64,000 bases of DNA from Planctomycetota bacterium. Its GTDB lineage: Bacteria; Planctomycetota; Brocadiia; SM23-32; JAKLEA01. Positions 41,981-53,451 of the stretch are shown here, piece after piece. Location of the stretch: positions 62,001-126,000 of the forward strand of contig JAKLEA010000005.1 in assembly GCA_022711755.1 (NCBI GenBank), in the 5' to 3' direction. Both the position numbers and the translations under genes were made by a program. The notes beneath the pieces were generated by a model. It was not told the origin of the DNA, did not search any database, and was given only the letters and a program-made list of their open reading frames with translations. The stretch's first letter is position 1, and each line of letters starts with the position of its first letter.

Positions 41981-42942
41981 TTCTCTCCCTCCCCTTTCCC
42001 GCTGTTGTTTTCAACGTCGGTCTTTCTAAGCAGGTAGGTCGGGCGGCTGCGGACCTCCTGGTAAATGCGGCCTATGTATTCGCCAAGAAGCCCGAAGGCG
42101 AGGAACTGCGCGCCGATGAAGATGAACAGGATGGCGAAGAGGGTGAAGACGCCTTGCGCCGCCCACTCAGGGCCGTGAAGCGCCCTGAGTATCAGGAGCA
42201 GGAAACCGAAACCAAGCCCCAGACCGGCTACGGACCAGCCAAGCACGAAGAGCAACCGCAGGGGCGCAATCGAGAAACTGGTTATCAGGTCGAGTTGAAG
42301 CGAGAGCAGCTTGCGGAAGGAGTAGTTCGAGACGCCGCGGCTGCGAGCCTCATGCCCGACGGGTATCTCGACGGGGCTTCGCGCGTATAGCATCGCCAGC
42401 GCCGGGATGAAGGTGCGGAACTCCTTGCGCAGCGTCATCGGTTTGACCACGTCACGGTGATAGCCGCGAAGCATGCAGCCAAAGTCCCTGAGCGTTATGC
42501 CGCTGAAGCGGCGAGCCACATTGTTCGTGATCTTCGACGCGGTCAAGCGGAAAGAGGAATCCTGCCTGCCCATGCGGTACGTGTTGACGAGGTCGTGCCC
42601 CTTTCGCAACTGTTCGCAGATAGCGGGGATTTCCTCCGGCGGGTTCTGAAGGTCGGCGTCAAGCGTGACAACCCATTCCCCGCGCGCGGCCTCGAATCCG
42701 GCCATCACGGCGGCGTGCTGCCCGAAGTTGCGCGCGAATGACAGGATGCAAAGCTCAGGATGCTCCGCTTTCACGGCGTTCAGCAGACTGAGTGTCTTGT
42801 CCTTTGATCCGTCGTCAATGACCACGACCTCGAACGTCTCACCCATGCCGTGAAGGACCGGGAACAGCCGGTCGAAAAGGGGAGCGATGTTCGCCTCCTC
42901 GTTCAGCATCGGAATGACGACGGTCAGTTTCACGGCGTCCAT
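41977..42942 (-). CDS. arnC: undecaprenyl-phosphate 4-deoxy-4-formamido-L-arabinose transferase
   Basis: A 321-aa GT2 enzyme with GT-A domain (VVIPMLNEEANI, VVIDDGSKDKT, LDADLQNPPEEIP as the DxD region) and two C-terminal membrane helices (LLFVLGWSVAGLGLGFGFLLLIL, FTLFAILFIFIGAQFLAFGLLG). FARNFGQHAAVMAGFEAARG and GEYIGRIYQEVRSRPTYL are characteristic of ArnC and its DPM-like relatives. It transfers L-Ara4FN from UDP to undecaprenyl phosphate. Only 2 bases separate it from arnB. The context secures the specific assignment within this broad family. Confidence 0.92.
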   Translation of the reverse strand: MDAVKLTVVIPMLNEEANIAPLFDRLFPVLHGMGETFEVVVIDDGSKDKTLSLLNAVKAEHPELCILSFARNFGQHAAVMAGFEAARGEWVVTLDADLQNPPEEIPAICEQLRKGHDLVNTYRMGRQDSSFRLTASKITNNVARRFSGITLRDFGCMLRGYHRDVVKPMTLRKEFRTFIPALAMLYARSPVEIPVGHEARSRGVSNYSFRKLLSLQLDLITSFSIAPLRLLFVLGWSVAGLGLGFGFLLLILRALHGPEWAAQGVFTLFAILFIFIGAQFLAFGLLGEYIGRIYQEVRSRPTYLLRKTDVENNSGKGEGEK

Positions 42943-42944
42943 CT

Positions 42945-44129
42945 TTAACTTCTCCGGTTTTTCGCAATCACCGCCTTGATTGCGCGGACGACGTCTTCAG
43001 CGTCGCCCTCGGACATCAGGGGATACAACGGCAGGGAGAAAATGCTGTTGCCGGCCTTCTCCGCGTTCGGCAGATCGCCGGATTTATAGCCGTATTTTCC
43101 GCGATAGTAGCTGGACATGTGGAGAGTCGGGAAGTGAAGCCCGGTCCCGATGTTCTCCTCCTGCAGGGCCAGCATGAATTCGTTGCGGTCGGTCTTAACC
43201 GCCTTCAGGTCGAGCCGGACGATGAAGAGATGCCAGGCGTGGACCGAAGGATAGCGCGTCAGGCCAAGCGGGACGATTTCCGGCGCGTCGGCAAGCAGTT
43301 TTGTATAAAGAGCGGCGAGTTTCGCCCTTCGCGCGTTGAAGTCCGCCAGCTTGTTCATCTGATGCAGGCCGATGGCGGCCTGAATGTCGAGCATGTTGAA
43401 CTTCCACCCCGGCTCAACAATGTCATACTCCGGAACTCCGCCCCGGTGATAGCGTTTCCACGCGTCCTTCGAAACTCCGTGGAAACGCAGGAGACGGAAG
43501 CGGTCGGCAAGGGCGTCGTCGTTGCACATGATCATGCCGCCTTCGCCGGTTGTGATGTTTTTGATGGGGTGGAAGCTGAAGACTACTACGTTGCCCGATG
43601 AGCCGATTTCGCGTCCCTTGTAAGACGTTCCGAGAGCATGGGCGGCGTCCTCGATGAAGGCCAGTCCCTTGCGTTCGGTAATCTCTATGAAACGGTCGAG
43701 GTCGGCAGGCTGGCCGGCGTAGTGGACGGGGATGATTGCCCGCGTCCGCCTGGTGATCCGCCGGGCGGCGTCGTCCGGGTCAATGCAGAGCGTATCAGGA
43801 TCAACATCGGCGAAGACGGTCCTTGCGCCGCAAAGCTCGACGACGTTGGCCGTCGCCGCCCAGGTCAACGCGGGGACGATGACCTCGTCTTCCGGTTTAA
43901 GATTCAGCGCTGCGGCGGCAAGATGAAGCCCGGAAGTGGCGGAATTGACCGCTATGGCATTTCTGACACCGAGGCGGTTCTTGAAAATCTCTTCGAACTT
44001 TGAGACCTTCGGGCCGGTTGTGATCCAGCCCGATCGGAGCGACTCAACAACCTCGGCGATTTCCTCTTCGCCTATGGTCGGCCTGCAGAACGGCAGGAAA
44101 CTTCCCCGTTTTTTTTCGTCCGGGATCAT
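42945..44129 (-). CDS. arnB: UDP-4-amino-4-deoxy-L-arabinose aminotransferase
   Basis: A 394-aa DegT/DnrJ/EryC1-family PLP enzyme. SGWITTGPKVSKFEE, AVNSATSGLHLAAAAL, PALTWAATANVVELCGA, FIEDAAHALGTSYKGREIGS and VVFSFHPIKNITTGEGGM (Schiff-base Lys) match ArnB. It transaminates UDP-Ara4O with glutamate. The start at 44129 (MIPDEKKRG) has AAGGAG 9 bases upstream; a frame from 44213 would overlap the preceding gene. It is first of the arn genes proper and shows the same B-C-A order as in enterobacteria. Confidence 0.94.
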   Translation of the reverse strand: MIPDEKKRGSFLPFCRPTIGEEEIAEVVESLRSGWITTGPKVSKFEEIFKNRLGVRNAIAVNSATSGLHLAAAALNLKPEDEVIVPALTWAATANVVELCGARTVFADVDPDTLCIDPDDAARRITRRTRAIIPVHYAGQPADLDRFIEITERKGLAFIEDAAHALGTSYKGREIGSSGNVVVFSFHPIKNITTGEGGMIMCNDDALADRFRLLRFHGVSKDAWKRYHRGGVPEYDIVEPGWKFNMLDIQAAIGLHQMNKLADFNARRAKLAALYTKLLADAPEIVPLGLTRYPSVHAWHLFIVRLDLKAVKTDRNEFMLALQEENIGTGLHFPTLHMSSYYRGKYGYKSGDLPNAEKAGNSIFSLPLYPLMSEGDAEDVVRAIKAVIAKNRRS

Positions 44130-44155
44130 ATGCTCGGACTCCTTTTCGGCGTCGC

Positions 44156-44725
44156 TCAGACGCCGATCAGTTCCTTGATTACAAAGAGGAGGGGCAAAAG
44201 CAAATTGTGCCATTCTGCGGCGACGCTGGGAGCGACGAACTTCCTGACCAGGCCTTTATGAGCGCCGGCGGCGGGTCCAAATCTCGGAATCCACCTGGGA
44301 ACCCTCCGAGTGTATTCCAGGTAGGCCTCTCCGAACTTACGGGTCAGGCGCGCCTCTTCGTGCCGCACGACAAAGTTGTAGATAACGGCGCAGTATAACA
44401 TCATTAGCGCGGCCAGCCACGGCATTTCCGCCATAAGGCAGCAGGACGCAATGATCAAGGTATTCCCCACATAAATCGGATTGCGCAGGTATTGATACGG
44501 ACCGGCGATTGTAAGCGCCTTCTTTATCTTTAGACGATAATGCAGGTGCGTCTGCGCCCAGATTCTGACAGCGAGTCCGACAGCAAAGACAATCCCGCCA
44601 AGCCCGAAACTCAACAGATGATTCTCAGTTTCCCAACGTGTGCTGAAAAGCGCGAACGCGATCGGCGGGACCATAAGCCAGCCGCGCAATCTGTAGAACA
44701 TTCTGAATCTGCGGATGGATTCCAT
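44156..44725 (-). CDS. isoprenylcysteine/phospholipid methyltransferase-type membrane protein
   Basis: A 189-aa protein with four or five membrane helices and the ICMT/PEMT C-terminal signature GPYQYLRNPIYVGNTL, followed by RHEEARLTRKFGEAYLEYTRRVPRWIPR, the SAM- and lipid-binding end. Bacterial members of this group methylate small isoprenoids, phospholipids or unknown membrane substrates. It has a very strong ribosome site (AAGGAGGG, 6 bases before ATG 44725) and is the first gene of the minus-strand arn run, 26 bases before arnB. Methylation of an Ara4N-pathway intermediate or lipid A is possible but unsupported. Confidence 0.85.
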   Translation of the reverse strand: MESIRRFRMFYRLRGWLMVPPIAFALFSTRWETENHLLSFGLGGIVFAVGLAVRIWAQTHLHYRLKIKKALTIAGPYQYLRNPIYVGNTLIIASCCLMAEMPWLAALMMLYCAVIYNFVVRHEEARLTRKFGEAYLEYTRRVPRWIPRFGPAAGAHKGLVRKFVAPSVAAEWHNLLLPLLFVIKELIGV

Positions 44726-44812
44726 GACGAACCCTCCTTCATACAATCCGTCAATCAAGCCTGGACATGCGATAATTTTACAACATTGACCCTTACGCTT
44801 CTGTTAATGAAT

Positions 44813-44830
44813 GATTACAGAAATGTAATC
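44813..44830. promoter_or_regulatory. 18-bp perfect palindrome between arn operon and URO-D gene
   Basis: GATTACA-GAAA-TGTAATC, 7-base arms with a 4-base spacer, in the AT-rich 232-base gap between the divergent arn operon and URO-D gene. Its position suggests a dimeric-regulator site. No clear consensus promoter could be placed by eye in either direction. Confidence 0.45.
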
Positions 44831-44957
44831 CTGGGCCTTCCCGTTTTGGAATTCGCTTGAACACGACGCGGCGCAATGATACGTTTCCGTCCGACGGAGG
44901 GGTAAGATTAAAGACGTTGCGAATGGCCGAGCCGGCGTCCGCTGGAGGGAATTCCGC

Positions 44958-45944
44958 ATGGACGGAAGGGAGATTGTACGCAGAACCGTTCACTTTGAGC
45001 GCCCGAAGCGCATCGCCATGTCGCTTCCCGCCCCGTATCCCAACGATTTCCTTGATTGCGGCGCGTCCCCGTCAGCAGGCTGGAAGGAAAAACGCTGGCA
45101 GGAAGGCAATATGGAATTGTGGACAGATGAGTGGGGTTGCACGTGGGGACGGCTTGGCGGCATCAGCAAGGGCGAGGTGCTTCGAAGCCCGATCGAGACA
45201 TGGGACGACTTCGAGACATACATTCCGCCGGACATTGATAATCCCGCCCGCTACGAACGGGCGCGAAAGATATTTTCCGAGAACAAGGACAAATTCCGCC
45301 TCGGACACATCCACGGCTTCGCCTTCAACTGCGCAAGATACCTGCGAAGAATGGATCGTTATCTGGCCGACGTCGCGCTGGAGCCTGAGAAGATTCTTGC
45401 GCTCAACAGAATGGTTGACGACAAGTTCGAAGGAGCCATCCGATGCCTGGCCGCAGCCGGGGCTGACGGCATCATGTTCGGCGAGGACTGGGGCACGCAA
45501 GACAGATTGCTGATTAACCCGACGACATGGCGCGAGATGTTCAAGCCCGGATACATCAGGCTCTGCGGCGTCTGCCGCGAACTCGGCATGGATGTCTTCA
45601 TGCACAGTTGCGGTTACATCTTCCACATCATCGAGGACCTGATCGAGGTCGGCATAAACGTGCTTCAGTTCGACCAGCCGGCGCTGCATGGGATTGACAA
45701 TCTGTCCGTCCGGTTCGGCGGGCGAGTGGCATTCTGGTGTCCGGTTGACATACAGCGAACGCTCCAGACGCGCGATCCGGAGACGATCCGCAGCGCCGCC
45801 CGTGAAATGATCGGGAAGCTTGGCGGCTTCGGCGGCGGCTTCATCGCCGGATATTACGGAGACAACGTGGCTATCGGACTGACGCCGGACGTGCAGGACC
45901 ACGCCTGCCGGGCTTTCGTCGAATCCGGGAACTACGACAGGTAA
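44958..45944 (+). CDS. uroporphyrinogen decarboxylase-family methyltransferase-like protein (copy 3)
   Basis: A 328-aa member of the URO-D superfamily. Unlike the other two copies it keeps the HxCG zinc motif of corrinoid methyltransferases (FMHSCGYIFHIIEDLIEVGINVLQFDQP) and GIMFGEDWGTQDRLLINPTTWREMFKPGYIRL. The end IAGYYGDNVAIGLTPDVQDHACRAF is a variant of the family close. A role in methyl transfer to a corrinoid or similar is inferred; no corrinoid protein is encoded alongside. GGAGGG lies 9 bases before the ATG. It may share the intergenic palindrome with the arn operon. Confidence 0.82.
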   Translation: MDGREIVRRTVHFERPKRIAMSLPAPYPNDFLDCGASPSAGWKEKRWQEGNMELWTDEWGCTWGRLGGISKGEVLRSPIETWDDFETYIPPDIDNPARYERARKIFSENKDKFRLGHIHGFAFNCARYLRRMDRYLADVALEPEKILALNRMVDDKFEGAIRCLAAAGADGIMFGEDWGTQDRLLINPTTWREMFKPGYIRLCGVCRELGMDVFMHSCGYIFHIIEDLIEVGINVLQFDQPALHGIDNLSVRFGGRVAFWCPVDIQRTLQTRDPETIRSAAREMIGKLGGFGGGFIAGYYGDNVAIGLTPDVQDHACRAFVESGNYDR

Positions 45945-45971
45945 AAAAAGAAGGGAAAACCGCCAACCAAC

Positions 45972-48101
45972 ATGAGCGCGCAGTATTCATCACAGGTTTG
46001 CAGAGAACTGGAGGAAAAATTCCAGTCGGCAAACATCCTGCGGGAGTTCCGCCGGGGACGCTATGAAACTCCGCATGAGTTGAGCGTGGAGCTTGAAGGC
46101 GTGTTCCCCGCCGGGCGGGCGAAGGCGCGGCTGGCGCTGGACAAGTTCATCGGCGGCGGATTTGCCGGGCAGGTGTATACGGCTCACGTATCCGAACTCG
46201 ACGTTATTGAGGGCAGTTTTCCGGACATTGAGATCGGCAGGAAGATGGCCGTCAAGATCATCGTTCCGCCGAGCAACTTTTCGCTGGGTTTCCGCAATCT
46301 GATGTACGGCGCAGCCTACCAGGGACCGTTCTCCGCGCAACTGGTTCATTCCGCAGTCCGGGCGGGCGCGCTCTGGCAGAAGATGATCCGCCGCGGCGCG
46401 AAGGTCCGCTTCGGCAGCGCGCAATGCGTCAAAGACGCCTACGCCACGTTCTGGGAGCCGGGCCTGGGCAGTTACGGCGAGGTGAACGAGTGGGTCGAGG
46501 GTCGGAATTGGAAGTATGAGGTTGACGAGCAGGTATCCGCGCGCCGGAAGATTGACGTTAACGAATTCCCCCCGGACGTAAGCGGCACCGCGTCGAAGGA
46601 ATACATCTGCAAGCGCGCATTCATGCGTAACCTCGTCAGCCTTTTCCACGACATGGGCGCGCACGAACTGGCCCGCCAGTATGAGTGGTGGACCTGTAAA
46701 AGCCAACCCAACGTCTTCAAGCGCTACGGCTCGGACGAAACGCCGTGGGCGGGGCTGACGGCCATGGACTTCCGCGCGGGACTGGCGCTTCTGCCGTTCC
46801 TGCCGATGAGTCCGGGAGACTTCAAGCTCATCATTGACGGTCTTCGCCGGGGAAATCTCGTCCAGTTCGATCGCGGAGACATCGGGCAGCTTGAGGCTTT
46901 CTGTTCGCGGCATGCCGATGACTTTGCGGACATGCAGCCCGCAATCGAGGAACTCAAGCGCGTTGACGCCGAATATCGTCGCACTCTGCCGGACGTGACG
47001 CATCACGGATTTCGCCTTTTGACCGACGCTTCACTGAAATCCGACGTGACCAATGGCTTAGCCGAGGCGTGGCGCAATGAGGGTTTGATTGACGACGAGC
47101 GCGCGGCGGACATGAAGACGACTGGGCGTTTCGTCCTGTTGTTCGTTCTGCTGGCCATGCTGCCGAAAGTCGGCTCATTCATCAGGAAATTGATCGGCTC
47201 GAAAAAATACCGTCAGCACGTCTGGCAATGCTTGTGGGGACGGGAGTATTTTCCCCGGTACCTTATGGCCAGGGAGGCGGAAACACTCATCAAATGGCAT
47301 CGCTCCGGTAGAACCGGGGAGGAACGGACCAGATGGCTTATGAGTCATCCCGCCGCGTTCTGGCCGCAGATTCTCATTGCATGGCTTCCGGCCAAATGGC
47401 ATCGCTTCTTCGTCGAACCGAAATACGCGTATGAGAGGATCAGGGAGACGGTCAGGTTCCCGTTCCGCCTTTACTTCGACAACGCATTCCGGATGAAATG
47501 GTTCACGGATCAAATTGACGAGGGCGAGAAGGACGGGATGCTCTCCACGCAGGAGGCGGCTGAGATACGCGAACGTGTGGCCGATCCCTACATTCAGAAG
47601 TATATCAAGTGCCTCGCTGTTCACGTCTGCACCTTGCCGGTTACACAGGTTGTTTCCGTAATCATAGCGTTATGGTACCTGCTTGTGCGACGGGAGTCAT
47701 GGGCGCAGGGCATGGCAACCGCGTTGGGGATATTGGCCGTCTTCCAGATGCTCCCCGTCTCGCCCGGTTCGACGTGCAGGGGAACATACGTCCTTTACCT
47801 GATGATAAAGGAGCGTAACTGGCGCAATTACTGGGTGGCGGCGCTGGTATCCTTCTGGCATTACATCGGCTACCTCGGCTTCCCCATCCAGATGGTTACC
47901 AAGTATCCCGCGCTTGCCAGGTTTATGGCTGGATCATGGGCTACGAAGATGGTGGGGATACTTCCGGTCTTTGGCGAGAGCGGCGCGCTTCCGGAGCACT
48001 GGGTATTCGACATGTTCTTCAACCTTCCGCTGAGCCTGCGCCGGGCGATCTTCGGCCGCAAGGCGCGGAAAAGCGCGGAAACGCCCCGGGCGGCAAACTG
48101 A
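45972..48101 (+). CDS. kinase-like multi-pass membrane protein of unknown function
   Basis: A 709-aa protein I do not recognise as a named family. Residues 56-96 look like a protein-kinase N-lobe: FIGGGFAGQVYTAHV (Gly-rich loop) and MAVKIIVPP (Lys95 in the VAIK position), then EVNEWVEGR (173-178) where the hinge would be. Farther on, CKSQPNVFKR (242-251) and AMDFRAG (265-270) sit where catalytic and DFG loops would fall; no HRD is visible. From about residue 395 the protein is membrane-associated, with helices at FVLLFVLLAMLPKVGSFI, LPVTQVVSVIIALWYLLV, GILAVFQMLPVSPGSTCRG and WVAALVSFWHYIGYLGF. Gene follows the URO-D copy by 27 bases. Could phosphorylate a lipid or carrier, or be an inactive kinase fold. 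Confidence 0.7.
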   Translation: MSAQYSSQVCRELEEKFQSANILREFRRGRYETPHELSVELEGVFPAGRAKARLALDKFIGGGFAGQVYTAHVSELDVIEGSFPDIEIGRKMAVKIIVPPSNFSLGFRNLMYGAAYQGPFSAQLVHSAVRAGALWQKMIRRGAKVRFGSAQCVKDAYATFWEPGLGSYGEVNEWVEGRNWKYEVDEQVSARRKIDVNEFPPDVSGTASKEYICKRAFMRNLVSLFHDMGAHELARQYEWWTCKSQPNVFKRYGSDETPWAGLTAMDFRAGLALLPFLPMSPGDFKLIIDGLRRGNLVQFDRGDIGQLEAFCSRHADDFADMQPAIEELKRVDAEYRRTLPDVTHHGFRLLTDASLKSDVTNGLAEAWRNEGLIDDERAADMKTTGRFVLLFVLLAMLPKVGSFIRKLIGSKKYRQHVWQCLWGREYFPRYLMAREAETLIKWHRSGRTGEERTRWLMSHPAAFWPQILIAWLPAKWHRFFVEPKYAYERIRETVRFPFRLYFDNAFRMKWFTDQIDEGEKDGMLSTQEAAEIRERVADPYIQKYIKCLAVHVCTLPVTQVVSVIIALWYLLVRRESWAQGMATALGILAVFQMLPVSPGSTCRGTYVLYLMIKERNWRNYWVAALVSFWHYIGYLGFPIQMVTKYPALARFMAGSWATKMVGILPVFGESGALPEHWVFDMFFNLPLSLRRAIFGRKARKSAETPRAAN

Positions 48102-48211
48102 GTTTGCATCATCCGCGCCCGGATGGTAACATCCCCGTTCCGTGTTCGGCTTTCTGGCCGGGCTGATCGGAATACAAGTCATACTGGCTCACAGTTTAGG
48201 AGATTTCTTTC

Positions 48212-51061
<2,850 letters not shown>

Positions 51062-51098
51062 CAGCGATGGCGGCGGAAACAGCGCGGAAGGGTGAAGG

Positions 51099-51140
51099 GT
51101 GTGCGAAACCGAAAGACCGAAGGTCTGAGGTTTTGCACAC
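51099..51140. repeat. long three-part hairpin, related to one at 54576-54602
   Basis: Arms GTGTGC/GCACAC, AAACC/GGTTT and AGACC/GGTCT are stacked with symmetrical small internal loops around a GAA loop. The outer sequences GGGTGTGCG-AACCGAA and TTTGCACACG-GGA recur at 54574-54607. Confidence 0.7.
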
Positions 51141-51170
51141 GCGGAGTCCTGTAGCATGAAGGATGAAAAA

Positions 51171-51214
51171 GGGCTGTCGGGAGTCAAACGATTCCCGGCA
51201 GCCCTTGTATTTCT
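51171..51214 (+). terminator. intrinsic terminator after ppdK
   Basis: GGGCTGTCGGGA (51171-51182) pairs with TCCCGGCAGCCC (51193-51204) with one G-U pair and a 10-base loop, followed by TTGTATTTCT. Confidence 0.75.
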
Positions 51215-51381
51215 CAAGTTTATAAGCTGATCCAGGCGCTCTGCGAACCGGCTCCCTCCGCCGAACGTATTTGACACCGGCCTTCGGTTGCGAATAATAA
51301 GCGTTAATCCCGCTGGCGGGTTGAAAACTTCGCCGCGCGGGGATTCATGCATGAAATTGTCAGCGCCGGAAATCCACAACA

Positions 51382-52389
51382 ATGAGCGACCAGGAAAAAA
51401 AATGCCCGAAACATAATCCTGACGCGGTCGGCGAATGCCCGCCCGGCTGCGAGGATGAGTCGTATCCGTCCCTGAAGCATCGCCGCCAGTTGCCGCAGGT
51501 GGTCCGCGAGATCGTGGGCAAGATGGGAAACGGCGACGGGGCGGGTTTCGTCAACGCCTACCCCATGCCGTCAGAGGACGCGGTGATCACGATCCTCGAC
51601 CTGCTCATGAGCATCCTGTTCCCCGGATACAGGGGCAGTCAGGATATTGACCCGACCAATTTGGAGTATCACGTCGGGCAGAACGCCTCCCGCGTCTTCG
51701 ACCTGCTTTCCGCCCAGATCGCCCGTTCCTACCGGCATGAGTGCAAACGCCTGCGCAACGACGTCTGCACGCATTGCATGGACCGCGGCCAGAGGGAGGC
51801 GATCGAATTCATGAAGAAGGTACCCGCCCTGATGGACATGCTGGGGCTGGACCTTCAGGCGGCGTATGACGGCGACCCCGCCGCCAAATCCCGCGACGAG
51901 ATAATCTTCAGCTATCCCGGCCTGCGCGCGATAGTCGTCTATCGCTTAGCCCACGAGCTTCACGCGCAGGGCGTGCCGCTCCTGCCGCGCATCATGACGG
52001 AATACGCGCACCGCGTCACCGGGATTGACATTCACCCCGGCGCGACCGCGGGTCGCAGCTTCTTCATTGACCACGGGACTGGCGTCGTCATCGGGGAGAC
52101 GACGACCATCGGCAACAACGTCAGGCTCTACCAGGGCGTCACGCTCGGCGCGCTGAGCATTCCGCGCATGGTCGAGGGCAACATGGACAGGCAGGCTAAG
52201 CGCCACCCGACCATCGAGGACGACGTGATTATCTACAGCAACGCGACGATACTGGGCGGGGAGACAGTGATCGGTAAGGGGAGCATCATCGGCGGCAACG
52301 TGTTCGTCACGAAGTCCATCCCGCCGGGCAGCAGGGTCATATTGCCCAGCGCCAGCCAGTCCCTACTTCAGGAGCCTAAGAAAACCTGA
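51382..52389 (+). CDS. cysE: serine O-acetyltransferase (CysE/EpsC type)
   Basis: A 335-aa enzyme making O-acetylserine from serine and acetyl-CoA. The C-terminal left-handed beta-helix is clear: GIDIHPGATAGRSFFIDHGTGVVIGETTTIGNNVRLYQGVTLGALS...HPTIEDDVIIYSNATILGGETVIGKGSIIGGNVFVTKSIPPGS. The catalytic His is in DIHPGA and the acetyl-CoA-binding region in the last turns. The N-terminal domain is longer than in E. coli CysE (273 aa) and starts with a Cys-rich stretch (CPKHNPDAVGECPPGC). This arrangement is typical of the EpsC-like variant. It supplies the substrate of the CysK encoded at 60.2-61.2 kb. Confidence 0.93.
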   Translation: MSDQEKKCPKHNPDAVGECPPGCEDESYPSLKHRRQLPQVVREIVGKMGNGDGAGFVNAYPMPSEDAVITILDLLMSILFPGYRGSQDIDPTNLEYHVGQNASRVFDLLSAQIARSYRHECKRLRNDVCTHCMDRGQREAIEFMKKVPALMDMLGLDLQAAYDGDPAAKSRDEIIFSYPGLRAIVVYRLAHELHAQGVPLLPRIMTEYAHRVTGIDIHPGATAGRSFFIDHGTGVVIGETTTIGNNVRLYQGVTLGALSIPRMVEGNMDRQAKRHPTIEDDVIIYSNATILGGETVIGKGSIIGGNVFVTKSIPPGSRVILPSASQSLLQEPKKT

Positions 52390-52461
52390 ACCGTCCAATT
52401 GTTCACCGAGTTGAAAGCCGGGATGGAACAATATCATATTATATCGTATTTTACCACTCGC

Positions 52462-53451
52462 CTATCTCACGGCGCGTCTACCATATACCCAACGTCGGTT
52501 CTGGAGCTTGGCGGTTTGCGGTGAGTCCTTCGGTTCAAGCCGGGTCTGCAACCGGATACTCCTGTTGGTTCCACTCACGCCCAACTCGCACGATAGCTCC
52601 TCAGCTTTTACGTCAATCCCGATTCCGTGGGGTCTGACAGCTTGAGTCTCTATGACCACAATGCCCGGTCCTCCACACCATCCGACTCCACCCTTTGCCG
52701 AAATATCAGATTCCCGCGAGTTGTACACAGGCGATAGACCGGGGCCCCTTATCTCCAGGGGTGAGTGATCTTCCAAGATGATCCCATCCTCTCCCGTGAT
52801 CGTCGCGGTTGCCCGGTGGTTCGGGAACACCACGGGTTCGGGTGACTTGGGCTCGACGTAAAATTGGGCCTGAAGCTCCACGACGCGACGGGTATCGCCT
52901 TCATCTATCAACTCGACTACGGCGTACAGAAGTTCGACTTCAGGTATCTTGATTGTCGGGACGAGAATCTTGAGGAGATCGGAGCGGGTTGCGGTCCGAG
53001 TGGAGTTTCCCTCCCGCCAGGGGACTTCACTCTCGACCTGTCCGCCGTTCTTAGTGGCGACAACGAACGGGGCCGCGTCAGTCTCGAAGTAGAGAACGAC
53101 GATTTGGGCGCTGCCAGACGGGACGTTGTAGGTCTGCATAGGGGGCGGGGCGCACTTGAAGTGCTTACTGACCTGTTGCCACCAGTTGGCGAGTTCCTCC
53201 TTGTCTGCTCCGGTGACTTTGTGGTTTCCTTCGTCGAGGCCGACCATAAACAGAATCGGCTCGCCACGCGCTGCGTTGGCGTGTCCGGCAAGTTGTCTGG
53301 CCGTTTTGTGATGGTCGTCCGGCCATTTGGATTTCACTTCGACAAGGTCGTCTTCTACGTTGTTGCCCTTCTCGACGTGCTCGACAATCTGAAGTGCCCA
53401 ATGCTCGATTTGAGGTCTTCTCACTGTTCGGCTCCTATCATACGAAGACAT
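52462..53451 (-). CDS. AlbA_2/Schlafen-like domain protein, hypothetical
   Basis: A 329-aa protein. Residues 38-110 resemble the AlbA_2 (Schlafen-type) nucleic-acid-binding domain: LVEVKSKWPDDHHKTARQLAGHANAARGEPILFMVGLDEGNHKVTGADKEELANWWQQV (cited in outline). FETDAAPFVVATKNGGQVESEVPWREGNSTRTATRSDLLKIL follows the same family pattern. No ATPase domain follows; the C-terminal half is beta-rich and unassigned. It overlaps the DUF2971 gene upstream by 31 bases and is probably co-expressed. Composition appears less GC-rich than neighbours by eye. Similar AlbA_2 proteins often occur in accessory or defence loci, but that is context, not proof. Converges with cysE. Confidence 0.7.
   Translation of the reverse strand: MSSYDRSRTVRRPQIEHWALQIVEHVEKGNNVEDDLVEVKSKWPDDHHKTARQLAGHANAARGEPILFMVGLDEGNHKVTGADKEELANWWQQVSKHFKCAPPPMQTYNVPSGSAQIVVLYFETDAAPFVVATKNGGQVESEVPWREGNSTRTATRSDLLKILVPTIKIPEVELLYAVVELIDEGDTRRVVELQAQFYVEPKSPEPVVFPNHRATATITGEDGIILEDHSPLEIRGPGLSPVYNSRESDISAKGGVGWCGGPGIVVIETQAVRPHGIGIDVKAEELSCELGVSGTNRSIRLQTRLEPKDSPQTAKLQNRRWVYGRRAVR

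Larger units (their letters stand above)
51062..51381. other. intergenic region between ppdK and serine acetyltransferase
   Basis: The first half holds the hairpin at 51099-51140 and the terminator at 51171-51214. The second half (51215-51381) is featureless to inspection and presumably contains the promoter of the acetyltransferase gene. Confidence 0.5.

Noticed and set aside
45990..47006. 338-codon minus-strand frame opposite the kinase-like gene
   Set aside because: The plus-strand frame has a longer coherent product with membrane helices and a kinase-like loop; the antisense has none.
52398..52432. ATTGTTC/GAACAAT inverted repeat between cysE and the AlbA_2-like gene
   Set aside because: Short arms with a 21-base loop and no T-run; not strong enough for a terminator call.
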